Below, one piece after another: positions 22,628 to 34,339 of a stretch of DNA of 64,000 nucleotides; the stretch's first letter is position 1, and the number at the start of each line of letters is the position of its first letter. This DNA comes from Salvator merianae (taxonomy: Eukaryota; Chordata; Lepidosauria; Squamata; Teiidae). A model generated the notes under the pieces. The model saw nothing but the letters and a program-made list of their open reading frames with translations. It searched no databases and was not told the origin of the DNA. The position numbers and the translations under genes are program-made. Location of the stretch: positions 2,054,278 through 2,118,277 of the forward strand of contig QVOM02000102.1 in the NCBI GenBank assembly GCA_003586115.2, given 5' to 3'.

Positions 22628-24050
22628 AGAGTAACATTTTCTCATCTCCTTCTCCTTCTCCTTCTCCTCTTTTCTTTACTGTATAAAAGTATTTAAATAC
22701 ATTTAACCGTGTCCAGTGGTATGTGTCTTTGATTTTAATGGATATTGTACACATGTAATTGAGAGCATTATTATAGTCCAAGTAATTAGCTTGCCCTCTA
22801 GACAATGCTGGTTGAGTAAGAAAGTGCTTAGTTGTTTTTGTGGCACAATACATTAAAATAAAATTATAAATCATGCATCATGTTGTTGGAAGCTGAACAT
22901 TTCTCATCAAGACAGCAGATGGAGTCCATCACCGTGTGGATAAATTAAGTTGATGGCGAGTGTTCTTCCCCTGAATTTTTCTAAATTGTATCAGACCAAA
23001 GATGCCACAGCACATAGTGAGACATGCCAAATTAGGCTAAAAAGTACTAAAGACTGAGGCTGCAATCGGACAGCCTTATTAAAGCTACAAGTATTCACAC
23101 TTGTGACACGTGGGTAAAATGATTGCATATGGCTGCCATCTGTGCTCTGTTGTAGAGATACAGAAAGGCATGGGAGAGAAGAGTGCAGGATTTTGTATTC
23201 TCTGAACATTTCAGCAGTGCTCTCTTCATCCTGTGATAGTATGGGCTTCCTTATTATGAGTTTTGATAGCAGAGCAATGGATCAGTTGGCTGAATTTGCA
23301 ACTGTAAATCATGCCCTGTGGCAGCAAAATGCTACATGACTTCTGTCCAGTGGCAAGTGCATGATGTGAAATGTCACAGGAACCAGGATCACTGCTGCTT
23401 TCACTGGCCCATTTGATCAGGGCCTGAATTGACACTGTTGTAGAATGACTAAAACACTACCGAAGGAGTGGATAAGAATAGATATGTTTCAGAGCAGTTG
23501 ATGCCTAAGTAAACCTATGGTAACTTTTTGGACATTGAGGGTTATAAGTTATTTTAAGATTTCTAATAGTTTGTTGTGGTGCCCTGCACACTTAGATACT
23601 AAAGAGATGCATCTTATGCATCTCCACAGGCTAATGGTCCCACCATCTATCAGCCTACTGACCACCCAAGAGCTGCACAGCTGTGGAAAACACCCCTGGA
23701 ATTGTCATCACCATAAACAGGGAAACACAACTCCAAGGATGGATTACCTATTTGGCTCCTTTTCAACCATGCACATTCATGGACGAGGGAGAAGGCAAAT
23801 AAATGGGCTAATTTCCACCCAATTTTCAAGGGTCATTTCTGGTTCATTACAAAATTGGCACAGATATAAACCTAACAATCAAACTTTCATTCTGCACCTG
23901 CCAGAAGTTCAGAGGTCAAAGTCTCTTTCATGGATGTGGCTGCTGTCTGTGGCAGATGCTTCTGGTTCTTGAGGCGGACAAAATTACAGTTATTTGAATG
24001 AAGCCTTAGAGTGATTCACTCTGACAACTGATTCAGGTGAGTATGATCAA
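22628..24050. other. No recognisable gene
   Basis: A CTTCTCCTTCTCCT microsatellite-like run at 22646-22672 is followed by unclassified AT-rich sequence. The 151-codon ORF at 23517-23972 has no recognisable domain and no homologous feel. Confidence 0.45.
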
Positions 24051-24525
24051 GGGGCTAGTCAAGTGTGTCCACACCAAGCAACTGGGAGAGGGCTACAGCT
24101 GTCCCTGATTGCTACTACCTGTGGAGTACTAATTAGTGCTCCACAACCTCATGAGAGGTGATAGTCACCTCCCTGTAAAGTGTATTCACACTTACCTGGC
24201 ATTGCGGCATCCAGGCTGGTGTGATGGACTGATCATAAGTTCATGATCACCTGACCACACCTGTGCCATCAGTTTATCATGCCTGCACATGGCTGCCGGT
24301 CACCATGGCAGTGGCTGGATGCTTCCTGGCTGCTGCCATGGTGAGGCTACTGGCATTCGGACCACAAATGCTGACTGCTTGCTTCAGGTAAGTAATTGGC
24401 ATCTCACAGTATGGACAGTGGCTGTGCTGTGAGTCTATTCCATCTTAGAATGGAATAATTATCTAACATGGGGATGTGGGATAACATGGGATAACATTCT
24501 AACATGGAAAGTGCAAAAAGGCCCC
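24051..24525. mobile_element. Probable diverged copy of the GGGCCTGTTCGCAC TIR family
   Basis: The right end GTGCAAAAAGGCCCC matches the family terminus and the left end GGGGCTAGTC..GTCCACAC is degenerate. The flanking triplets CAA and AAA match at two of three bases. The interior has the family's CATGGCAGTGGC / GCTGCCATGGTG inverted segments at 24307-24345. Confidence 0.5.
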
Positions 24526-24706
24526 AAATGTCCACTGGCATCCATTGAAATACATAAACACATTTTCCAAACTGCAAACTATACTTTTCACTCAGTGGGA
24601 GCAAAACATTATCCTTATGCATCTAAAAAAGATATTTGCCATCAACACAGTTCAAAAGAAAAAGAGAGTCCTTAAGAACAATGAAAACAGAAATATGGGC
24701 CAGTAG

Positions 24707-26046
24707 CAGTGGCGTAGCGAGCCGCTTTGACACCCGGGGCTACTCGCCATTTTGACGCCCGGGGCTAGGGGCGGGGCCAGCGACTGCGCATGCGTGTGGG
24801 CGGGGCCAGCGACTGCGCATGCATGTGGGCGGGGCCAGTGACTGCGCATGCGTGTGGGTGGGGCCAGCGAGCGCGCATGCCCCGCTCGTCGCCCCGGGCC
24901 AGCGGCGGCCTCGCTCCTCGCCCCGACCCGCCCGGTGGGGATCGCGCTCCTCGTCCCGACCCGCCCGGCGGCGGCCTCCCTCCTCGCCCTGGCCCACCCG
25001 GCGGCGCCCTCGCTCGTTGCCCCGGCCCGCCCGGCGGGGATCGCGCTCCTCGACCCGACCCGCCCGGCGGCGGCCTCGCTCCTTGACCCGGCCCGCCCGG
25101 CGGCGCCCTCGCTCGTCACCCCAGCCCGCCCGACGGGGATCGCGCTCCTCGACCCGCCCCGCCCGGCGGCGGCCTCGCTCGTTGCCCCGGCCCGCCCGGC
25201 GGGGATCGCGCTCCTCGACCCGTCCCGCCTGGTGGCGGCCTCGCTCCTCGACCCAACCCGCCCGGCGGCAGCCTCGCTCCTTGCCCCGGCCCACCCGGCG
25301 GTGGCCACGCTCCTCGCCCCGGCCCGCCCGGCGGGGATCGCGCTCCTTGCCGCGACCCACCCGGCGGCGGCCGCGCTCCTCGCCCCGACCCGTCCGGCGG
25401 CGGCCTCGGGCCTCACCCCGGCCCGCCCGGCGGCGCCCTCGCTCATCGCCCCGGCCCGCCCGGTGGGGATCACGCTCCCCGACCCGCCCAGTGGCGCCCT
25501 CGCTCCTCGCCGCGACCCGCCCGGCGGCGCCGTCGCTCCTCGCCCCGACCCGCCCGGTGGCGCCCTCGCTCCTCGCCCCGGCCCGCCTGGCGGTGCCCTC
25601 GCTTGTCGCCCCGGCCCGCCTGGCGGGGATCGCGCTCCCCGACCCAACCCGCCCGGCGGCAACCTCGCTCCTTGCCCCGGCCCGCCCGGCGGCGGCCGCG
25701 CTCCTCGACCTGGCCTGCCCGGCGGCGGCCTCGATGGCCCTGCCTGCACGCTTGCGCGCTCGCTGGCTCCGCCCACACGCACGCCGGCAGGCCGGGCGAC
25801 GAGCCCAGCCGCCGCGGGCCGCCGTGGGCCGGGGCGACAAAGCGACGAGCACGTCTGTCGCCGGGCGGGCCGGGGTGACGAGTGTGGCCTCTGCTGGGCA
25901 GGCCGCCCGGAGCGACGAGCGCGGGCGCCCGGGGCGGAGAGCGAGGGCGCCGGTGGGCGGGGCCTTGGCTTCCATGGGCCGTACTCCCTGGAAAACGCGC
26001 CGCCCGGGGCGCTCCGCCCCCCCGCCTCACCCTCGCTACGCCAGTG
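24707..26046. mobile_element. hAT-like element filled by a GC-rich minisatellite
   Basis: The termini are CAGTGGCGTAGCGAG and CTCGCTACGCCAGTG, flanked by the perfect 8-bp duplication GCCAGTAG (24699-24706 and 26047-26054). CAGTGGCGTAGC-type ends and an 8-bp duplication fit hAT elements. This TIR differs from the TAGGGATGTGC group here. No transposase is encoded. The body is a 33-bp tandem array plus a CG-rich unique part (about 25740-26040). Confidence 0.85.
24885..25735. repeat. 33-bp GC-rich minisatellite (about 25 copies)
   Basis: The unit begins CCCGCCCGGCGGCGGCCTCG and repeats every 33 bp, alternating between GGCGGCGGCC- and GGGGATCGCG-type variants. Because 33 is a multiple of three and the unit lacks stop codons in several frames, overlapping ORFs of 376-411 codons appear on both strands, each an 11-residue repeat rich in Pro, Ala and Arg. 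I treat these ORFs as by-products of the repeat. Confidence 0.9.
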
Positions 26047-26068
26047 GCCAGTAGGTAGGCAGAAATGA

Positions 26069-28930
26069 AAGAAAAAAAATCAGTTTAGATCAAATTAAGG
26101 CAGAGGCCACTTCAGATCAGAGCTGAGGGCTTTGACCCATTTACTTCCCTTCCTTTCCTGAGCTGTTTGACTTCAAGTGTAAGTGAAACAGCACAGGTAC
26201 CTATGTCATATCACTTCCACAGATATAATAGAAAGATTGGAAAGGGAAAGGATCTCAGTACAGATGCCTTTGTCTTAGCAATTAACAATCTGATCTGCAA
26301 TATTGACACTTAGCCAACTAGATTCATTGTGAACAAACAAGTGATCATACCCACATTAGCCAAGGGGAGTCAGATTGCCTCAGGGCATGAGATAAGGGCA
26401 GTTAGAATAGAATAACATTTAATCTCTTCCCTCACTCCCATGTAAAACACAATACTCCCATAAAAAAAACAAAAAAACATGCAATTTGGAGGTATGCTAA
26501 ATTCTAGACTATTAGGAACAGATGGCAGGTTGCATTTTGTGTCAGACATCTTTGCATTCCATGTCAGAATTTTGTAACAGGGATTTATTTGTTTATGTAT
26601 TGGTAGAATCCAAACAGTGCCTTTATGATAGCTTGCATGCACAATGAGGATGTAGTGTCTGCACAACACTGCACCTCATGGCACATTCAATATGGATGAA
26701 GAACATGGTATCTGTATGAATTCCACCTTCTTTTCCTGCTTTGCCACTATAAGTGCCCTTATGGTTTTTAGTGGCAATGCAGCTTGAAGAGCTCTGAGAG
26801 CTCTCCCAATCACTCCTTGGTCTTTTATGTTTGGGCTCAGAAAAAAAATCACATATAAATTGATGTAATATCATTAACAATGGGTTTTCATAGAAAGAGG
26901 GATAATGTGGCTTCCTTTCCAAAACAGGTCCTTATGGGGATCCAGATGTTCCCATAGAGGCAGCTGCCTGGCCATCCAGTTCCTGAGATTGGAGGGGCAG
27001 GAATGCAAATATTCAAGCTGAAACAGGTATCTGTTGCTGATCCAACCAGAACTAAGAGCCACTAAGTGACGAGAACCAAAGGATGGAGAACCACATTCAA
27101 CCATAAGAGGCTTGTGTGTAGGGCTCTTTCTCCTCCCTCTCCAGTTTTGCATACTATAGGCCTCACCCAGGCTGCTCCTTTTGAAGTGTCTGGATGGTGG
27201 GAGGGTTATTAAGAACCTCCTTTTCCTCTTTTTCACCTCTCCCTTCTTCAGTTAGATTGTTGGGCTTCTAAGCCCATGTGAGATTATAAGAATGACACTC
27301 TTACAAAAAGGATGCTCTGAACAAGAACTTACTGCCCCCGTGCACTTGCCACACATACATCCAGATGTGATGTAAAGAGTAGGAAGCACCGCTGAAGAAA
27401 GCTCCTGATGACATACGATAGTACTGTAATATGGCAGTACTGTAATATGGCAGACAGCAATACTACTGTGCATGGGCCACATCTGGTAGCCACTTCAGAA
27501 ACACTTTACCAGCTCCTATTACCTTGTGGGGATTGGAGTATTTGTTGCAGTAAACTGCTTCCAAGCACCTAGTTCAAAAAACCTTGTAAATGTTGACGGC
27601 AAGGCACCTGCAGATGCTACAATTACTTCTGTGCATAAAGTGAAGCAACTCATAAAGGAAGCAGAGATGTGCCAAATTTGTAATTCATTGGTTGAGTTCA
27701 GTTCAAATCAAACTGAACCTTCTTTAGTTCTGTTCAATCTATAACCATACATGAAAGATTTTAACATTTAAAAAAAATAAAATAAAATAAGGTCCCTGCC
27801 TTTCTCCTTGCCGAATTTCATCTCCACTTTTCTTTTCTTTCTTTTTCTTTCCTTTAAGGCTAGTTTTCTGAAATTGGACAAACATGCACCTTCACAAGTT
27901 CCCATCCCCCCAAAACTTGTGAAGCTGCAGATTTGCACATTTGTGCAAACCTAGACATTTTATTTTTGCTGGTTTTTTTGTTTTTTTTTTAAAGAAAAGT
28001 GGAGACAAAATACATTGAAGGACCAGATGGGGGTCGATTTACAACTGTTCAAATTGAACCAAAGAAAGGAAACTTTCTTTCACTTTCTTTCACTTTCTTT
28101 CACTTTCTCTCCATCCTTCTTGCCCACAAAGTGTTATGATTCCATTTGCTGCAATTTTAGCCATTGCTCTCACTCCTCTGCCTTGTCTAAAGAAACAAAT
28201 TTGTTTCAGCCTGTTGAAGGAAGATCTCCATATGCAGATACTTCTTAACCCACTCTTACCTTTTAAGTTCCCTGTCATGTGACTTGCTTACTTATTTGGC
28301 ATATAATATTTGGCATAATTCATAAACATTGATCATTTAAAAGTTCCAACCATAACAATCCTATTAGGCAGAGTTCTCACAACATAACTGGATGGTGCAA
28401 TAAAAATAAAATCAACATCTCAAGTTTATCTAAAAAGAAGAATGGTTACAAATGCAAAGCTACTGTTCAACCTTGTTCAGACAGGCTGGCCTTCAGATTT
28501 TTTTCACAAAGTTTTCAGCTTCAGGTACAAACTTCTAATCATTTTAGATTTCCGCACTTCCATGGGGGTGAGCGTTCCAGCTGGATTGGCTCCTACAGGC
28601 TCCTTTACACCCTGATGCAAAGACTCCAACAGCCAGGAACTAAAGTTTCTGGCCTCGGAGGCCTAGAGGGATGCCTTTTGATGTGTGATTTGGTGAGCTG
28701 CATAAATACATCCCCCTTCTAAACTGAAACAGGGAAGTGTGCACCCTATCACAACCTACCTAGCCTGGTCTAGCCACTCCTGGAATGCCAGTAGACCTGA
28801 AAAAAATAAAAGGTCTACAAATGTCCCAATATAGGCAGTCATTTTGACCACCTAAACCAGGCTACACTGTGTCCAATGCAGGTGCAGCATGCTATACCAT
28901 TCTAAGGTGGAATGGATCATGCAGTGTAGA
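26069..28930. other. No recognisable gene
   Basis: AT-rich sequence. Positions 26635-26815 are copy 2 of the short dispersed repeat also at 19235-19420. There are A/T-rich runs around 27765-27850 and 27960-28000, and a CTTTCTTTCA run at 28070-28105. A possible hAT-like terminus (GAGATGTGCC) at 27665 has no visible partner. Confidence 0.4.
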
Positions 28931-28934
28931 CACT

Positions 28935-29665
28935 GGGCCTGTTCTCACTGTCCACGCTAGACTGGGTTAATTAGCCCAGTCTAGCGTGGAACAGACCCCA
29001 TCATGCAGACACCGTCTGCACTATGGGGCCTGAGAACAGACCCCAAGCCGGATAATGGCATTTGCCAGTGCGAACGCCATCATCCGGCCTGATGGTCACC
29101 ACGCAGCGGCCAGCAAGCGTCAGCTGCTGCCATGGCAACCGGGAGGCCCGCACGGTGATGATGTCATCACGGCACGCTGCGCAGGCCTCCCAGTCGCCTT
29201 GCCAGTAGCCTGATGTTGTGGAGGCTGCTGCTGCCCGCTGCGCCCACAATCGGGCACCAGAACGCCGGACGGAGTGCAGTGCTGCCTCGTCCAGCGTCCC
29301 TGGCCCAATTGCGGCAGCGTGGGCTGGATTGCAGCCTCGTACGGGCCCATTCAGCCTGTGCGAAGCGGCGGACTCCATTGCCCAGCATGCATTGCGGGAT
29401 CACGTTTGCGCAATGCATGCTGGGTGGGCTGATGGCCCAGAAGATGGCCGCCGCCACGGACAGGAAGGTAGGTGCGAATGGCTCCTCACCTGAAGCTCGC
29501 TTTGAGCTTCAGGTCAGGATTCAGACAGCTACCTTCCTGTCTGGCGCTAGTAGCGATCGGCAGTGGATCAAGTCCTCTGCCAGTCACTACGAGCGTCCAC
29601 GGGTGCGAAAGCACTTCAATAGTGGGCATTCCTGACACTCACTAGTGTGAAGTGCGAAAAGGCCC
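28935..29665. mobile_element. TIR transposon, GGGCCTGTTCGCAC family, ACT duplication
   Basis: The termini are GGGCCTGTTCTCACTG and AGTGCGAAAAGGCCC, with ACT on both sides (28932-28934 and 29666-29668). Just inside the left end is CTAATTAGCCCAGTCTAG. The right third carries the family hairpin CTCACCTGAAGCTC..GAGCTTCAGG at about 29487-29513. The CpG content is high against the AT-rich surroundings. No protein is encoded. At 731 bp it lacks the large palindrome of the longer copies. Confidence 0.85.
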
Positions 29666-30140
29666 ACTGTCCACACTGCATGGCCAGGAACCTCACCTGA
29701 AGTTAGCTACCAGCATTTGTGGTGACTGGCAGCACTTTGCAAGACACAGGTGTGCACAGGCACAATTGCCTGATTGGTCCCGATTGCCTGACTGTGCAAG
29801 CACAAACTGTTGATTGCACTGTACCACCAGGTAAGTACAGATGCTCCTTATCAGGAGGTGATTATCACATCCTGTAAGTTTGTGGGGCACTAATTAGTGC
29901 TGCATAGGTATTCATGATCAGAGGCAGCTGTAGCCCACTCCTGGCTGCTCAGGCCTCCTCAAGGTGTGGAAGTACTTGACTAGCAAGCGTTCTAGACTCT
30001 TGCTTGTAGCAAGTGCGAACAGGCCCAGGGTCTCTTTAAACCACCACACTAAAGTGTGGAAGAGAGAGGCCCAGATGAGGGCTAGGCCCCCACACTATAC
30101 TGGACTACTGGAAAGTGTGAAAAAGGCCAGAGTTACAAAA
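29666..30140. mobile_element. Further degraded copies of the same TIR family
   Basis: A right-type end AGTGCGAACAGGCCC lies at 30012-30026 and another, GTGTGAAAAAGGCC, at 30116-30130. Left ends are unclear, so these are probably one truncated copy abutting 29665 and a small internal-deletion copy (about 30027-30130). Confidence 0.5.
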
Positions 30141-30643
30141 TTTGTACTGATAAAGCCATAAGCAACTGTGTAAGAAATGGAAATAGTACCCTTTCTTAGA
30201 AAGGAAAAATAAAGAATGTCCCAGTTATTGGGGAATCTTTTCCCCCTTCCCCTGCCTTTTCATGATTGAAAGGCCTAAACCTTCCATAGCCATCACTAAA
30301 AGAAGAGGTGGAAATGGAAAAGTAGTTGAATGCAAATATTTGCTGTAATTTCCTCAGCTTTCCCTTTTCTTTTCCTTTGAGCAAATATAACAAAGAATAA
30401 TTAAAACTGCTTCATATATCTGGATACAGAGTGACTGCTAATGCAACCCAATTAATATATAGTGTAGTCAAATAGGAGGAAGCTAGATTTTCTTTCAGCT
30501 TTACTTCACAGGGCAAAAGATCATCTTGAGGAGTTGTTCAGTGATTCTTTCAATACAGTACAAAGTCTTGAAGGAGTGAACAAATACATTTTAATATAGA
30601 AAGTATGAGTTATGAAGCTACTTTCACAATGCATCATTTAGAA

Positions 30644-31068
30644 GGCCTGTTTGCACTTTACAGTCTGGTAAGGTATGAGAATAGCATAGCTATACCATAA
30701 CAGGCTGGAAGGGATCAGGTATGGAGGTGGACACCCACACATCAAGGGCTGATAACGGTCCAAGCTGGACCACTAGCACTTGAAGTGTGGATGGCAGGCT
30801 CAATTGCCATGACAGCAGCTGTATCAATGCGTGGCCATTGCCATGGCAATTGGGACATGGTGTGTGACTGTGTACCTGCAGCCACCCTCGCAACATTCAC
30901 ACCCAGAAGCAAGTGTGAACACTGCTGACTGAGAGCCATTCAGTTGCTCCTGGTCAAGCTGTGGACTATGTTTTAGGTGTTCCCAGACATGGCTGTGGTG
31001 GTAGTGTGTGGATCGGCCTGTCTGCTGAGCATCCAGGAGCTCACTGCCAGATAAACGTGCATAGGCCC
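30644..31068. mobile_element. TIR transposon, short copy with AGA duplication
   Basis: The termini are AGGCCTGTTTGCAC and GTGCATAGGCCC, with AGA outside both (30641-30643 and 31069-31071). The interior has CATGACAGCAGC / GCCATTGCCATGGCAATTG inverted segments. At 425 bp it is more diverged than the CpG-rich copies, suggesting an older subfamily. Confidence 0.7.
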
Positions 31069-31428
31069 AGAGTTTCATGGTCAACATAGTCTGCTTTAGG
31101 TGAGGTTACATTCAGTCTGGAGAAACAGACTGTTGTCCACGATTATTATTTGGCTGAATCTGCATATTGTCTAATTCTGCAACAAGGGACAGGGCAGACA
31201 AATGCTCCTACCCTTATTCAGACACTGACGGAGCAACCTAACAGTAACAGTAAAATACACCAAAGGTGCTTTCTTCACCAAAGATACATTATTCCAATGA
31301 AGATGCAGAAAAAGGGGGAGGAAGTGGTGCTGACACCAACATCGTGGCCTGAATTGCATGCAGGAACAGGAAACTGCAGCATAATTCTGACTGCAATTCC
31401 ACACATCCTCAGTACGATCCTGGAGGTT

Positions 31429-31436
31429 TCTTTCCT

Positions 31437-31496
<60 letters not shown>

Positions 31497-31497
31497 T
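31429..31497. repeat. (CTTT)n microsatellite
   Basis: A near-perfect TTTC/CTTT tract of about 65 bp. Confidence 0.95.
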
Positions 31498-32481
31498 TTA
31501 TTCTTTTGTTTCTGAGAGCAGGAGTTCTACTGCTGAGTGTTTCCCTCACCATTATGGGGTTTCATGTTTGAGGCTCAGTTGTCCTCACAGTGGGCCTATT
31601 CTCACTTTCCACACTAGAATGGGCTAATTAGCCCATTCTAGCGTGGAACAGACCCAATCGTGCAGACACCGTCTGCACGATAGGGCCTGAAAACTCATCT
31701 GAGGCTGGATAATGGTGTTCACCAGTGCGAACGCCATTATCCATCCCTGATGCTCACCATGACAGTGGCCAGCAAGTGGCCGGCCGCTGCCATGGTGACT
31801 GCAGCAGCTCCACGCACGCATGCGCGGTTGCTATGGGGCCCGCATGAGGCCCCAGTCGTACCCACGCCGCCGCGATTGGGCCTGGGCCGCCGGATGGGAC
31901 CGCACTGTGCCCCGTCCGGCGTTTCGGTGTCTGATCGTGGGTGCGAAGGCCGGTCACCACGGCAGTGGCCTACAAAGCATCAGGCCACTGCCATGGTGAC
32001 TGGCAGGCCCACGTGGTGCGCATGGCGATGATGCAATCGCGCATGCACTCTGAGCCTCCCCGCCCTCTATAGCGGGATTGGGCCTTCCCGATCGGGCCCG
32101 TGGTGCTGCGATCGGGCCTGCCCAGCCTCATTGGGGTGATCAGGCTGCCCCAATTGGGCTGGGCACGCCTGGTCGCGGTGCTGCAGGCCCAATCGGGAAG
32201 GCCCGATCCCGCTATGGAGGGGGGAGAGGCCCAGTGCGCACACGTGATTGCATCATCACCATGCACAGCGCGCGGGCCTCCCGGTCACCATGGCAGCAGT
32301 CTGATGCTTTGTAGGCCGCAGCCGCGGCGACCGCCCTTCACAACTGTGATCGGGCACTGAAACGCCAGATGGGGCGTAGTGCGGTCCCATCCGGTGACCC
32401 AGGCCCGATTGCGGTGGTGTGGGCATGTCTGGGCCGAAAGGATAGGCCCCATTGCCCATCATGCATTGTGTGACCACGTGA

Positions 32482-34062
32482 TTTTTTTTTAACTTTTTTT
32501 AAATTGATATATAAAATTACACTTAATAACTCATGATTCGACAATTAACATTTTAAACTACTGACTTCCTATTTCCCAGATTTCTTCTATATTTCATACC
32601 CCCCAACCACACAGTTCTTATCTTCTACCAATAGTCTTCTTTTCTCTTCATTCTCTCCCTCCAGCAAACACCAATCCATTTTCCAGGTCCGCTTTCCAGT
32701 TCTTGCAAAAGTTCAATAGAACGTTTCCAGTTTTCACAAAAATCTATCCACTGCCTTATTTTTCTGTAAATTATTATATTTATCCAATCTCCACAAGCTC
32801 TCAGAATCTTCTTCTCCTATCAGTCTTTCAATAATTTGGCTTCTGCCCATTATTCTACTCAGCCACTTCTTAAGTTCTCCCTTCTGACTCCTTCAGTTTT
32901 TTTTTCCTTCTCTTCCAGTCCTTTCCTTGTTGTATCTTATTCACAGACTTCAGTCTGAATCTTTGCTGCTTCCAAATATGGGTTGTTTCTGTTATTATTT
33001 GCCTCATATGTTCCTTCTTCCCCTGTAAGATTTTTTCCAAGGCTTCCTTCAGTGAAAAAGTATAACCTTGAACTGTTATCAGTAGTAGGGACAACTCATC
33101 TTGTCTTGTAGTCTGTATTTCTTGAGCCACAAATTTTGCCTGAGGCATTTCTGCCTTAAAATCATCCAGTTTCAAAGCCTTATCCTTTGTTTCATGAAGT
33201 TCAGTGCGTATAGCACCTATTTCATTTTTAAGGTCTTGTCTTAATCTCTCAAAAGTCAGCCCCTGAATCTCAAAGGAACTCCGCATTTCTTGAAAAATAG
33301 TATCCATTTTTTTAAGAAGTAAATCTGATTGCGAGTCACACTGTTCATTTTTTTCTAGTTGTAGGTTTTTCCTCTCCATATTTGGCTTAAAACTTGGTTC
33401 TCTGAAGAAGCTCTCTAATAGATAAAGGCACTTTTTTTTTTCCTTCCTTTGTCTTAATTAAACCGAACTCCTATATCTTTGCAGCCTGCTTGTCTGTTTA
33501 GCTGATAAGGGCAGCTCAAATATATTTTAATGAGAAATTGAAAACCCCAGCGTGTCCAAGGAACAGAACTTTGAATGATTTATCTAAAAATTCGCAGTCT
33601 TTGCAAATACTTTAGCATCTTGTTGAATTACGATGTCTAAACTTTCAGCATACATTATCCAAGCTGTAATTGTAGAGGGTTTTTTTTTAAAATTATTTTC
33701 CTTTTCTTAATGTTTATCTTAGTTTTAAAATCTTCATAAATTAAAAAGAGGATCGGCCAAACTTACAGTCCTGAAGATGACAGTCTTGAAGACGACACAC
33801 AACGTGACTCGGGAATGTTGACAATTTTCCCCGAGCTCCTTCGTCTCCTCTGTACGCATGTTACCGTGAATCTCTCACCACCCCCGCTGGGCGGAGACTT
33901 AGTGGAGCTCAAATGAGGAATTCCTCCGCCTCCCTGTCACTCAGGGAGATGAAATCTTCTGACAGAGGGGGTTTGAACTCCCCCTTCTGTCTCCTCACAT
34001 TGTGGTTTGCTCAGAGGAAAAATCCTCTCAGCAACTAGATTCGGCCATCTTCCCCGGAAGTC
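32482..34062 (-). mobile_element. Internally deleted L1 LINE
   Basis: From right to left on the minus strand: a GC-richer 5' untranslated region (34062-33380), an ORF1 N-terminal coding part (33379-32870), then directly the last part of ORF2 and a 3' tail ending in a T-rich tract at 32482-32500. Between ORF1 and the ORF2 tail roughly the middle 4-5 kb of a normal L1 is missing. Imperfect target duplications GTGTGACCACGTGA (32468-32481) and GTGTGCTCACATGA (34063-34076) match at 11 of 14 bases and bound it. Having both true ends but no middle suggests a spliced or recombined RNA, or a later deletion. Confidence 0.8.
32870..33379 (-). pseudogene. L1 ORF1 N-terminal fragment
   Basis: The 169-residue product is highly charged with heptad-like spacing: KKMDTIFQEMRSSFEIQG, ERLRQDLKNEIGAIRTELHE, then FVAQEIQTTRQDE, consistent with the N-terminal coiled coil of vertebrate L1 ORF1 proteins. 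ORF1 is normally about 330-370 residues with an RRM and a C-terminal domain, both absent here because the element jumps to the ORF2 3' end. It cannot provide RNA-chaperone function as it stands. Confidence 0.7.
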
Positions 34063-34339
34063 GTGTGCTCACATGATCACCCATGCGTGATGGGTGGGCT
34101 AATCGCCCAGAAAATGGCCGCCACCATGGACAGGAAGGTAGGTGCGAACGAATCCTCACCTGAAGCTCACTTTGAGCTTCGGGTGAGGATTCAGACACCT
34201 TTTTTCTTGTCCGGGCGCTAGTAATGATCCGCAGTGGATGAGGTCCGCTGCTGGTCGTTACGGCCGTCTGCCTGTGCGAATGCACTTGTCTAGCAAGCAT
34301 CCTTGATGCTTGCTAGTTACATGTGTGAACAGGCCCAGT

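Larger units (their letters stand above)
31592..34336. mobile_element. Foldback TIR transposon split by an L1 insertion, AGT duplication
   Basis: The termini are GGGCCTATTCTCAC and GTGTGAACAGGCCC, with AGT outside both (31589-31591 and 34337-34339). Without the L1 insert at 32482-34062 it is about 1.15 kb. From about 31838 to 32455 it contains a large inverted repeat like that of 20714-22627, with arms including GGCCTGGGCCGCCGGATGGG and its counterpart ATCCGGTGACCCAGGCC. The right part, after the L1, has the hairpin CTCACCTGAAGCTC...GAGCTTCGGGTGAG at 34158-34190. Confidence 0.85.

Noticed and set aside
23517..23972. 151-codon ORF as a gene
   Set aside because: No domain, no start context and no codon bias that I can see. 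It is compatible with chance in this sequence.
24652..26068. Overlapping ORFs of 376-411 codons on both strands
   Set aside because: They translate a stop-free 33-bp minisatellite inside a hAT element. All frames are open for the same trivial reason and there is no non-repetitive domain.
27664..28030. Another TAGGGATGTGC-type hAT beginning near GAGATGTGCC
   Set aside because: Only one weak terminus was found, with no inverted partner and no 8-bp duplication.
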